A stretch of 64,000 bases of DNA from Piper betle (Eukaryota; Streptophyta; Magnoliopsida; Piperales; Piperaceae). The DNA lies in assembly GCA_033002965.1 (NCBI GenBank), contig JAURVB010007694.1:124001-188000 (forward strand), given 5' to 3'. The notes under the pieces were generated by a model. That model was not told where the DNA came from and did no database searches. It saw nothing but the letters and a program-made list of their open reading frames with translations. Below, piece by piece: positions 36,791 through 47,755 of this stretch (the first letter of the stretch is position 1; each line of letters opens with the position of its first letter). The translations under genes and the position numbers were made by a program.

Positions 36791-36895
36791 TAACCCGGTA
36801 AACGGTTTTAAAAATAATTTTGCGATCAACTATATATTAAAAAAATGGCATACTCTTATATATTCTGATAACATTTAAATTATGTTGATGAATTT
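36770..36895 (-). repeat. Family-B LTR fragment, reversed
   Basis: Matches the tract at about 57030-57130 in R3 (GCGTTCTAACGCGGTAAACG region through the ATATATTCTGATAAC region) on the same strand. Confidence 0.7.
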
Positions 36896-37057
36896 GGAAA
36901 CACATCAGAGCCAAAACACCTGACAGCCATCTCATTTAATTTTCATCCACATGATGAATACAAGTACAAACCATGAAAGATAATGCCCGTGAATATCTTA
37001 CAAGTTATAAATTTGTCAAGCTTGATTAAAGCAAATTACAAATCTTGGACACTAAGA

Positions 37058-39107
37058 TTATACAGTCATTCTAGATTTGTAGCTATCATAGTCGTTCTCA
37101 ATCACTGTTTTGAGATTCGCCATCACTGCATCAACGTCCCTAAATAGACTCCACGACTCCACTTTCAGATGGAACATTGTTTTGCCTATACATTAAAAAT
37201 AAAACATGGAAAATAATCACATAAATTATATATAACAAAGATCAAAACAAGGTTTGTGTTAGGCAACATTACCGATGTGATACAATTGTAGGGCAAGTGT
37301 GCTTATGATGCCCAACTCCCGTTTGTTGCAACCATGGCATAACCTATCTTTTACTATATATTCCATTGCAAATTCTATACCACTCTTCCACCTTTTACCA
37401 CTTCCTTTTGTCTTTGATTGTGCTGGTGGATGTACTTGTATTCCATGATGTACTTGTGCTCCATGATGTGGATCTACCACATCTTCTACCAATTTTTCTA
37501 TCTCCAATAGCTTTTGCTTGGTGAGTTCAAATTTCTCAGATGATGAATATGCCTTTTTGGCCCATCGATTGAATATATAATGCAATTCTCCCCAATTAGA
37601 GAATAAAGTTTTATTGCAATCACTACGAAGTTCCACTCCCTCACCATCAAAAACAACTTTCTTTACTATGTCAATTGTCCATCTCTTTACGACATAGACT
37701 TGAGGAAAAATATCACCCTCATTCAATCTCAGCACATACAACAAATGCCCACATGGAATGCCTTCACTTTCCAATAGTTTACAACTACATGTGCATCTAT
37801 TGCCAACTCCTATGTAACTAACACGTGAAACCAACTCTTTATTATTTCTACAACATGTTACATCATACTGTTCAACATCCTCCCCATCTACTTTTTTATG
37901 AGATAAGCAACAAACCAAACTGTATTGTAGTTTTTCTTGAAACTTATAAAATTTTCCACACTGTATTGTAGTTCTTTTTGAAACTTATAAAATTTTTTTC
38001 AAGTATAAACTTTTGTCATCTTACATTCCATCTTGAATGGAGTGACCAATTTGGGGCTTTTATATGAGTTTTCATTTGATTCTTTTGCCTCACTAAATCT
38101 CTGTCTTTTGATAGCTCTCTCAAATCTATGTATAAACTTAATAAGGCTATTTTTGTTGTTGACATACCTTGAATAAAACGAGTTTTGAGATTCACTTCAT
38201 TGCAAACTTCTTATACTAGCCAAAAATATACCTTTACTATACACAGGCACCCACGCTTGACAAATTGCATATATAGATTTTAACCACTCATTTTCCTCAA
38301 AGCAATTCTCATTCATTATTTCACTCCATTGTGATTCACATTCTTCTTTGTTTTCTGCATCATAAATTAAACTATGAATTAACTCATAAAACTCCCTTTT
38401 ATGAGCAATTGCACTTAATTTTTCAGTTTCCTTCTTAAGGATATGCCAAATGCATAGATGATGATATGTTAAAGCAAATATCAGTTTAATTGCTTTATCC
38501 ATTGTAGGATCTTGATCGGTAACAATTACCTTGGGATGCATTCCATCCATGCATTTCAAAATGTTTCAAAAAACCACACAAAAGACTCAGTCTTCTCATT
38601 ACATAAAAAAACACATCCAAATGTAATATTTTGCCTATGATGGTTTACTTTGGTGAATGGTGAAAAAAAAGTGCATATTTATTTGTATCATATGTTTTAT
38701 CAAAAATCATCACATTTGAGAAAAGATGATATTTTTTTCTTGCAACTCCATCATCATCAACTTCATAGCAATAAGAAAAAGAGTCATTCATCTCTTTCAT
38801 TTCCTTGAAATGTTCCATCAATAATTGGGCATCAATTTCCTTTATATCTTCCATATTTTTTGTTTGGGCATTTCTAATATTTGAGAACATAACTCTTTTA
38901 TTCTCCTATGATAATTTGTGCTATGTTTATGTACACTAAATCCAGCCATTTTTGAATAACTAGTGTAGAAGTTCAGTGCATTGTGCAAATTATCAAATTG
39001 CATTCCAACCTTTGGTTTGACCTCATCTTCTATAATAGGATAAATGTTGCAATATGTTGGCCTAATTCTTCTTTGGCAATACCTTTGTCTTCACGATTGT
39101 CCATTCT
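37058..39107 (-). pseudogene. FAR1/FHY3-like MULE transposase pseudogene
   Basis: FAR1/FRS proteins derive from Mutator-like transposases. On the minus strand the domain order is intact but the frame is not. An N-terminal FAR1-type DNA-binding start reads KVGMQFDNLHNALNFYTSYS (about 38960-39020). The transposase core follows, with the first acidic motif VMIFDKTYDTNKY near 38700, VIVTDQDPTMDKA near 38510 and HHLCIWHILKK near 38450. A SWIM zinc finger (CxC...CxH, in CTCSCKLLESEGIPCGHLL) lies near 37770, then a C-terminal CCHC-like knuckle near 37310. A last exon (37058-37185) follows a short intron. At least four frame breaks are seen (near 38640 at a T run, 38550, 38200 and 37300), plus an early stop near 39040. 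Confidence 0.8.
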
Positions 39108-39737
39108 TAAAAAAATACAAATTTTATAAAAACTAAGAATCTAATCAACTAAAATAGTCACAATAAATATTCTTTTATTAAGTCAAAGTAATTTCAAAGG
39201 TTTAACTCTTATCTGATGCCTGTATGTAGTTGGATTTGTTCTTTGCTAATAGATGCAATTATGGCCTCCTCGACTCTACTCACAAATATTTTTTACCTAA
39301 AATATATTTTTTTAAACCAATAGAAACATAAGTATAAGAAATGAGGGCAACCATTATTTTATCAAAAACTTCATTTTTCATTATTTAGTATATTCACTGT
39401 TTAATTTAATTTGATGATTACAAATTTTCTCACTTAGGTCCATTTACATAAAAAAATTAAATTCAACAAAATTTGAATAACATTAAAAAATATCCCACCC
39501 TTGACGCGGCAAACTCGGCACCAGAGGGCAGGGGGTATGGCAGGGCGTCTGGGGAGGCCCTGGCTTGTGTTGTGGGTGGGGGGGGGGGAGGGGCAGGGGC
39601 AGGCTAGTAGGGGGGTCTGGCAAAGGGGGCAGTGGAGTGGGTGCCGGGGGGAGGGGCGGGGGCCGGGGGATGGGGGGCGGTGGCAGAGGGGCTATGGCGA
39701 GGTTTGGGGTGTGTCCGACAGTAGGGTGGGTTGGCTG

Positions 39738-39746
39738 TTTTATAGA
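39738..39746 (-). promoter_or_regulatory. Candidate TATA box of the transposase relic
   Basis: On the minus strand the sequence is ATCTATAAAACAGCC, about 630 nt upstream of the first candidate ATG (39107), inside the C-rich (minus strand) end region. MULE terminal repeats commonly carry the transposase promoter. Confidence 0.35.
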
Positions 39747-39890
39747 TGCCAAGGGAAGGGCGGGAAAGTCGCACGCAGACGAGAAATTTGCGTGCTGACA
39801 ATAGCGCGCGCATTGTGGGGGGGTGGGGAAGGGGGGGTCGAGGAAACATTAGCGGCGCTGCAATTGCATGCAACGCAGCGCAGTGTGGTT

Positions 39891-39895
<5 letters not shown>

Positions 39896-39971
<76 letters not shown>
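39896..39971. repeat. Compound (CA)n(TA)n microsatellite
   Basis: About 16 CA units followed by more than 20 TA units, directly beyond the right MULE end. Confidence 0.95.
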
Positions 39972-39975
<4 letters not shown>

Positions 39976-40821
39976 TAAGTTGGTGATTGATAAAATTTTA
40001 TTTTTTTAACATCATTATGACTTAATTTTAGATTTTCAAATGATGTATTAGTTTGTATATATTTTGAAATTAATTTTGATTATAATTATTTTGATAATTA
40101 TGATAAAAGAGTAAGAATTCTTAGATAGAGTTAAAATTTTATAATTATGATTATTATTTACTTTTTATGGGACCTACTAAATTGCCCTAAATAATAAATG
40201 TATAATTATTATTTTTATGTGTTAATGCATGATTATTATTTTATGATTAAAATTATACCAAATTGAGACCTTGATTTTTGAAATTAAAGTTTAGTGTAAA
40301 TTATGAAAAAGTGGTATTTGTAAATATAAATTAAACTAGCTCAATTTTGACTTGAAATCAAATCAACGCAAATAGCCAAATACTTATAGAATCGACTCAA
40401 ATTCAAAGGTAAATGAACTGAGTTTAAACGGAGCAAAACTTGACTCTACGCTCCCACATATGCCTACTTTAGTCGACCATCGGCAGCTTGTAGCTTGTTT
40501 GTATTAGGGTCTCATAAACAGCTAACACTCTTCTTCATCAGAAAAAAAGGGTTGTTCTCAGGCTATTATGTACTTAACACAGGCATGATACGTTAGTGTT
40601 ACTACTGCACAGTTTACATACATTTACAAGTAACATGTACATTAGACTTGAAACAACATTTTAAGGCCTACACAAGTGGAAGATCAACTAGATGTTGATA
40701 AATAAATCTAAGTCAAAGTTGATTATATATGCACAAGGAGGATCAACTCTTCCATTTTTGTTGATCACTAACTATGGGCATTGGTGAAGAAGCAACCATC
40801 TCTCCGAGCAGCAAGCAGACC
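39972..40821. other. AT-rich intergenic DNA and ACR 3' flank
   Basis: No gene seen. The last 200 bases before 40822 would include the 3' untranslated region of the minus-strand ACR gene. Confidence 0.5.
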
Positions 40822-43517
40822 TCAAGAAAAGGACTTTATTAATCCCAAGTTGTAAAGGAACTTCTCTGATCTGGTCCGGAAAAGGTTGCCCAGAGAGAAA
40901 CGCCCACTCTCTTGAGCAGTAGTTGTTGGGTATGCTTCTTTGACATGAAGAACCGTTTCACCAATCTCGTTTCTTACTGCTTCAATTGTTCGGCTGTTCA
41001 CTGGATTACCTGCTGCATCTGTTACATAGAAGACGTTCATGGCTCGTGATCCTCTCGTCTTCACCTCAGCTCGAGTTACCGATAACCCATTTTCTCTAAA
41101 GATCCGGGTCACCTTGGATAGGAGTCCCACCCTATCCTCGCTGCATAGTTCCAGTCTCAAACCCTGATATATGCATTTCAATTTTAATACCACAAATGTG
41201 TCCATTATTTGGTATAACAGATAAAATAATTTTTGGGTACGAGAAATTTAAGATTACATGATAGAATGATCCTCTATTAACAATCTAATGGTAATTTATT
41301 CTCTATTTATGAATGAACGGTGTTTTTTTCTAGTGGCTTAGCTATGCTTAATTTCATTTTGTTTTAGATTTAGGTGGGTAATCAATTCAGTCAGTTTAAT
41401 CGACTCATGTAAAAAATTAAAAAGAAAAAAACCCATTAGTGATGCCGACTGAGAGCCATCGACGAGCGGTGCCTGAGGGGTGGCAAGTTCTAGCTGCTAC
41501 CCACTAGATCTGGCCAACAAGCAAGGATCTGGCTACCTCCAACCAGACCTCCACTCATCCACACCATCGTTTAATATTTTTAAAAAAATATTTTTGGTGG
41601 GGTTAGGCTATTTGAACGACTGGGATCATTTTTTATTCAAATATAACTCGAGCGAAAGGGTAGATATGCCATTAAGTAAAATAATACTATTGAATCATAA
41701 AAGTAATAGAAACTACTGTTAAATCATGAAGCTTCTCTTTGGGTATGGGTATTGTACCTGTGAGGACCTCCTCCTAATAGCAACCTTGAGGCAGTGGATA
41801 AGCCTTTGTCTCTCAGCTTCAGATTTCACAGGACAACCGTCCATATGCCTGATGTAATACTCCTGCAAAAATGCAACCAAGAATGTCCAAAAATTGTCAA
41901 TTGAAATGCTAATTCGTTTACATTGCAGTGAGGAAAACATCCTACTCGCAAAGTTCTTCAAGATACCGTTGTAAATCATTGATACAAGTGGAAGCTAAGA
42001 AGTGAACAATTCAAGGTGAGAAAAATGACCTGGGAGGCTTCTGTCCCGTCTACAGTGATGGTGGCATGGGACACAACATACTGCATATCGGTTAGTGTAC
42101 AAACTGTGTCAAAGAGAAGCTTGGGATGGTCGGAGCACCTCGCATTTACCACCGTGTATCCTTTATCTACACAATGCTCCACAGTCACAAGAGGCATGGA
42201 TCCATCATTTCTCATCTCTTGAGTAATACCCACATCCTCATTGTCAAAATCTCTATCTGCAAACATCATTTGATGGAGCCTCCTTTCTGTATGAGTCCCT
42301 CTAAGTGACACAACTGTTTGGGCACTTCTCTTATCTTTCTCGCCTTTAAGAACATGTCTCAGGAGTTGTTTGACCTCGGAGAGACGGTCGGAATCATCGA
42401 CGGGCAATCCGGAGACTTCGTCAGTAACATAAACCACAGATGCCATTCTTGAGTTGTGAGACCAGACCTCAGAAGCAACCACGTTACACTTGAGGTCTGC
42501 TAGGGACTGCAAAGATCTCAGATAGCAATCCAGGTCGATCTCTTCCAATCAACTCTATTGTTGTGTGCTCAGCAGCAGCCTGGACGCCCACTGACCTTAA
42601 AGAGTGGGCACCAAATGGTCGAGTGCCCAAGGACTGCAAAGAATTTTCATGTTTTACGTTCAAAAGTCTACCATAACTGCTGTCTATTAAATGCGACAAC
42701 TAATTTGAAGAGCAAATTCTCTATTCTGCATTTGATCAACAGTAGTGGATTCAATTCAAACTTGACAGGGTATTGGCAAGAGAAAAAGGACAATACATGT
42801 TTAACTTTATCTATAACTTCAACATCTCTTAATTTGTTACCATACTGGTCTGTAACATGAAACACTACACACAAGCAGCAAAAGACGCAGGAATATGTTG
42901 ACCATAAAGAAGAGAAAAGCTTAAGAACTTGAGGAAGAGATGAACCTACCATCCATAAACCATTCACCATCAGAAACAATGTAAGCCTTGCTAATGGTGA
43001 GGTTTAAATCCGTCAAAACCTGTACAACCTGTAACAGGCTCCCATATTTATTAGCACTTTCCACCTGCACAGTTAAGAAATAAAATTTATGAAAGCTTGT
43101 CAAATTGATGTGATGTATGAAGAACAGATAATCTAAAGCATGTCTATTTACATACCTTGACCAGCGTTGCGCTCCTGCTCGAACTGTTGTCTATAGTAAC
43201 CCTGTTCACAAAGAAGAGAAAGAATAAAAAAACAGAAATTAGAATAAATTCAAGAAAAACAAGGAAAGCTAGTGTCCATCACAAAAAAATGAAAGAACAG
43301 ATAATGATAGATGAGTGAAGGGAAGAAACCCAAATTCAGAAATAAAACCGAGAACTCAGTAGAAGCAACAAGTGCCATATGCAGCAACAAGAGGAAAGTC
43401 CTCAAAACAGGCGTACCAGTGAAATAAGAAAGGAAAGAGGGACCTGGGTGGATTCATGCGCATGACAAGCTTCTCAAACTCGTCGTCAACATCCATAGAG
43501 GTAGACCAGAGCTCCAT
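40822..43517 (-). CDS. ACR4: ACT-domain-repeat protein (ACR4/ACR6-type), seven exons
   Basis: ACR proteins carry four ACT (small-molecule binding) domains and are thought to sense amino acids or nitrogen status in plants; no enzyme activity is established. Exons (minus): 43444-43517, 43156-43201, 42950-43064, 42797-42864, 42030-42633, 41758-41862, 40822-41163, all with GT-AG borders and agreeing phases. The product would be about 450 residues, the usual family length. ACT1 is at about residues 36-101 ([15 protein letters not shown]), ACT2 at about 125-205 ([14 protein letters not shown]), ACT3 at about 245-335 ([20 protein letters not shown]), ACT4 at about 338-412 ([20 protein letters not shown]), and the C-terminus reads [13 protein letters not shown]. 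One apparent extra base at 42503-42505, in ACT2, breaks the frame. Everything else is intact, so this is either an assembly error or a recent lesion. The paralogue number is a judgement. Confidence 0.88.
42503..42505 (-). other. Apparent frameshift in ACR exon 5
   Basis: On the minus strand the sequence TTTGCAGTCCCTAGCAGAC has three C where the family reading ([15 protein letters not shown]) needs two. Upstream the frame ends within nine codons. Downstream the other frame is open to the exon end. Confidence 0.8.
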
Positions 43518-43553
43518 GGCCGTCGCAGCAAAACAGGGAGGGAAAAGAGAAGG

Positions 43554-43560
<7 letters not shown>

Positions 43561-43603
<43 letters not shown>
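43561..43603. repeat. (TA)18(CA)n microsatellite in ACR leader/promoter
   Basis: It lies 44 bp upstream of the ACR start codon, separated from it by a CT-rich (on the coding strand) tract. It is probably in or just upstream of the 5' untranslated region, where length variation could alter expression; that effect is inference. Confidence 0.9.
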
Positions 43604-43604
<1 letters not shown>

Positions 43605-43779
43605 AAAAATACAGAGTGGAAAGCAAGACGTGACCCTTGTGTAGGACGAAGAGATTGGTGGGCCTTTGGCAGGACATGCGATAGTATTTGGAGTTTGAGT
43701 TGGAGAAGTGTATGGGACTCGGCAATCTGGATCCTCCCGCATGATCCGATCCTTGATGTGGATTGATATGTGGCTGCCA

Positions 43780-44906
43780 CTGCTGCCTTTCCCCTTATAT
43801 TATTATTTTTATTTATTTGATGGATGAACTAACGGACTTAATTACTATAATCTATAAGAAAAAAACTTTGAGCAGAGAAAAATATTTAACGATGCTCATC
43901 AAATTAAGGGTTGTTATCACTTGTTTTGAGGCCAGAGGTAGAACATGCTTGCGTGGATCTGAGCGTGCTGTCGGATGGAGCTGCTCCACCGCTATTAGTT
44001 TCCTAATTGAGGGATTAAATAATCATTTGTTTTTGCTTTTATTTTTTTCAACTCGATGCTCATGTAACAGGGGGTGAGCATTCTTGAAACGTTTCTAGTG
44101 GAATTAACCGAATTTTTTGTGGATAGTCAGATTTTATAACTGACCCCAATTGAATTATTCTTAAAATCAAATAAGACTAAGCCAAAATATTTCAATTAAT
44201 TTATTTTGGTAACCAAATAACCGAATTTTGTTATAAGTTATAAATTTTTTAGTTATTTAATTAAAATTACATCATTATTTAGTTAATATAACTATTTAAT
44301 AAGTATTTTAAGTGTATATATCATATTCAATAAATTAAATTTATTCATATAAATATTATAACTTCATGATAATTAACATAAAATACGACTTTTTGGAATA
44401 AAATTTTAAAAAACTTTCGGTTCAATTCGAAACCAAATTATCAAGATGCACATCGATGTCTTTACGACTACCGAAATCGAACTAAACTATTTCGGAAGTG
44501 AACTAATTTAATATTTTATATTTCATTCAATTCAGTTTTCAATTTTTACTAAATTATGCTCACCACTACTCGTGTCCCTTCTTTTTATATATTCAATTAT
44601 TATAAAAAATTATATTGATAATATTTAAAATTAAATTAATAAATAATCAATTATATATGGAGTTTATATTATCAATTTAACATGATTATCTTAAACACTA
44701 ACATCATGTTTATATCTTATAATTCAATGTAGTCATGTTTATCAAATGTTATGCTTTTCAAAATTTTGTTTTATTAGGTTTATCAAACTTATATAATTTT
44801 ATATGATTGTCTTATGAATGTTATATTATTTATCAATTATTTGTAAATAATTGTAGAGAGCAGATGAAGATGACCAAAAGGAATAGAGATTTACATATAT
44901 TGTAAT
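43780..44906. other. AT-rich intergenic DNA with a possible MITE
   Basis: No gene. A segment at about 44069-44565 begins GGTGAGCATTC and ends in the complement-like ATGCTCACC, suggesting a short inverted-repeat element of about 0.5 kb. Confidence in that is low. Confidence 0.35.
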
Positions 44907-47755
44907 TGTAAAACCCGTGACTCGAGCCAGAGTTTTACGGGAGTGAACCAGTCGGTTCAACCGTCGGTTCGAATCGAGTCAGCTTCATGGACCGCGAGCT
45001 GAGTTGAGGCCAGCTGTGAGTTATGAGCGATGAGGGTCATGTATGCTCAAATGTACGATGATAACGCCTAAAAGATGATGAAAAATGGGTTATCAAGTAT
45101 ATGGAGGTATGCAGTATTGATTGTTATTTTTATTTGATCGTAGAATATTTTTAGGGCCGAATGACGAATTAGGACGCGATATAGGCGAGTTTGGGTGGGT
45201 TATTAGTTATAGAGCATATCATTTGGATGTTGCTGTGTTGTTTGATTTTATGGGATTTTTCCCAATTTTTTTGGATTTTTTTAGGATTTATTAGGAGATA
45301 GTTATTATTATTGACTCGAGTCGGAGTCGAGTCAAGTTTAATTTACAAAAATGCCATCGCACGCTACTTCTTCTTCCTCCCGACCATTCTCACCCAAACC
45401 CTCGCCGCCCCTCATTCTCGTTGCTGCCGCCGCCGCCCCCGACGCCGTGCTGCCGCCAATCGACGCCGCCCCGCCCCGCCGTGCAGTCGCTGTGCCGCCA
45501 CGACCCACCCCGGCCACCGTCTCGCCGCCACGGCGCCGGAATCGCCCCACGAAACCACCTCGGCCGCCGCCACTTCGGGCCGGATTCCGCCGCCGTCCGG
45601 GCCGCTCCGCCGCCGGTGTGACCCTGACGAGCACCCCCTTGCCACTGCCGACGTTTCCCCCATCCTCCTGACCGCCGTGGAGGCCGGCCGGAGCCCGATC
45701 GGAGCACACCGCCGCCGCCGCCCATTTTCGACGCCGCCGTCGACGGCCATCGCCGCCTCGGTTGCTCTGTTTGACACCGCCATTGGACCAAGCTCGTCGA
45801 GCTGGTGCCGATAGACCCCCTGATTGCCCCGTCCCGAATCATCGCCTGGAAAACCGCCGACACTCGCCGGAAAACCGCCGGAACTGCCGGAAAATTGGAT
45901 TCGTGGGAAATTCGCCGGATCATCCGCCGAACGCACCCAGTCCAATCTGATCGGACTTCGGACGCCGCTAGGTGCCGAATTCGAGTTTCGAGCCGCGAAA
46001 CGGAAACCCTAGCCGTCGCCGATTTTCGACGACGCGAGGTATAATTTATTTTAACTTAATTAATTGAAAGTATTGATTATTAGAATTTGCATGCTATGAT
46101 TGATGAATTGTGCATTGTAATTACTTATATAAATGTGGATTTGATTTAGAATAAAATATGAAATTTGTGGAATTGTGTGGTGTTAAAAATAGAAGTTATG
46201 AAACTAATTAGGGTTATTAGGTAATGATCATGATCTAATGCAAACTAGCCTAAGTAGACTTGCTAGAATTGATATAGGTTAATGTGTGTTGATTGATGAG
46301 TGATTGTGTTGATTGTGTGTGCATGCTATAGGATGTGTGATTCATCATGTGGGCGTTAGATTTTAGCTTGATTGTGTAGGTACGGTGTAGGAGCTCGCCG
46401 CCTAGGCGCGTGGACCCGTTTGGAGCTTCTACCAGGTCCGTTTAGGACTCGTTCTCTGTTTTACGCTACTCTATTGTTTATTTGATTTATCATGTGCAGG
46501 ACGAGTTAAGTGGCGTTTTATCGGATCCCACTTAACTCGGGCCATTTAGCCAACAGTTCTTTTTTCGGATTAATAACCCTCGAGGATGAGATCCCTCGAG
46601 TTTGTTTTCGAACTTCAGATCCAGCTCACGATGCCTTCGGGCCTATTGTATAAATCCCAACCCAGGCCTATATATATATAGTTTTCGTGTTTTCGGTGAG
46701 AGATGGAATGAGGGTTACTTGCGGCCACGTCTTCAGATAGGGCGTGTGCCCGGAAGAGCGGGCTCTGGAGCTGGGGAGAACCCACTTCGTTCCCGAAGGA
46801 TCCGGACAACTCCACCTTTGAGTTCCTCAAACCCGGAGAAGTGTGGAGGTTTACGGGTACTGCAATGCAGCGCATGTCTAGACTTGTGGTTCGAAGGGTA
46901 CTGAAGGCGACTGCCTGAGAGTGCTCGGCCTTTGTGCTCAAGGCCAGGAGTAATATGGAAGGTGCAGAGGGCGGTAAGGAATGAAATTTGATGCGAGAAG
47001 CGATAGAGAAATGGCCAAGGTATGAGAATGAGAAAGATAGGGGGACGCTGTCGACCCGAGGGCGACGGCCCGACGGTGACGGCTCCCGTATGTGCCCTGA
47101 TGAGAGTTCTTGAGGAAGTATATGGTTTTGATTCAACAGGAGAGTTTGCTCTCCTGTGCCAGATTGATATTAGTTATTTTCCGGGCCGGTAACACTCGTT
47201 ACTGACGGTTTTTCTATATATATGTAGGTGAGGAATGCGAGCGATGAAAGCTGTCGGGACTGCGGAGGAGCAGCACAGAACCGCGCACACATGTACCTGC
47301 CGCGTGTAATGTATAATGATGGTTGTTTAATGCTGTGTGAATGATTATTACAATGTTTTTGTCTTGATGAATTGCCGGTTATGAAACGAACTGATAAATA
47401 TGAATGAGTAGGGAGCCTTGGAGTTCAGACTCGGCTCGGGTAAAAACGAATGAGATAATGATTTAATGTCATAGTAGATTGTTATGTGTTATCGTATTTT
47501 CATAAAATAGTATATATTTTCTTTTGGTTTCTCATTTGTCGTTTTGTCTTATTTTGCTTGGACATCATAGCATGCATGTAGGACTCCGTTAGAACCCAAT
47601 CGTTCCCATTCATGCATTTCATATTTGCATCTCCATCTTGAGACGCCGAGAGTAGATCCTGGTCGGCTTAACCGAATCTAGTAGATTAACGAACGGTTCG
47701 GTCGCCGGTGACATTTCCGGGTCGGTTCACGGGTGAGCCGAAACGGGGTGTTACA
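44907..47755 (+). mobile_element. B3: solo LTR, family B
   Basis: It starts TGTAAAACCCGTGA and ends GGTGTTACA, 2849 bp. It is flanked by GTAAT (44902-44906) and GTAAC (47756-47760), a 4/5 target duplication. It has a CpG-rich block (45350-46030), a TATATATATA box near 46672, and the TACGGTGTAGGAGCTCG segment. The several long overlapping open frames in the CpG-rich block exist on both strands and are compositional. No internal region is attached. Confidence 0.85.
45350..46030. other. CpG-rich block inside LTR B3
   Basis: About 680 bp of GCCGCC-rich DNA ending in a CGCCGGAAAACCGCC repeat, in otherwise AT-rich surroundings. Open frames of 60-177 codons overlap in at least five frames, none with family resemblance, so I do not call a gene. 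Equivalent blocks lie at 29810-30480 (plus), 49560-50200 and 56140-56850 (minus elements), and in decayed form at 25620-26100. Confidence 0.75.

Larger units (their letters stand above)
36059..39877 (-). mobile_element. Mutator-like (MULE) element remnant
   Basis: A FAR1/MULE transposase pseudogene lies between two inverted 22-bp segments, 36059-36080 and the complement of 39856-39877, identical at 19 of 22 positions (TGCGNTGCATGCANTTGCANCG). A C-rich tract follows the left end and a G-rich tract precedes the right end, as diverged long inverted repeats would. No 9-bp target duplication could be read because both outer flanks are microsatellite. Each end is also partly self-palindromic, so the end assignment is tentative. 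Confidence 0.5.

Noticed and set aside
39501..39986. 161-codon Gly/Arg-rich frame with HTHTHT and IYIYIY runs
   Set aside because: It reads through a G-rich tract and a CA/TA microsatellite; antisense frames are equally open.
45311..45945. Several 100-177-codon open frames on both strands
   Set aside because: They overlap in nearly all frames within the CpG-rich LTR block, where stops are rare by composition.
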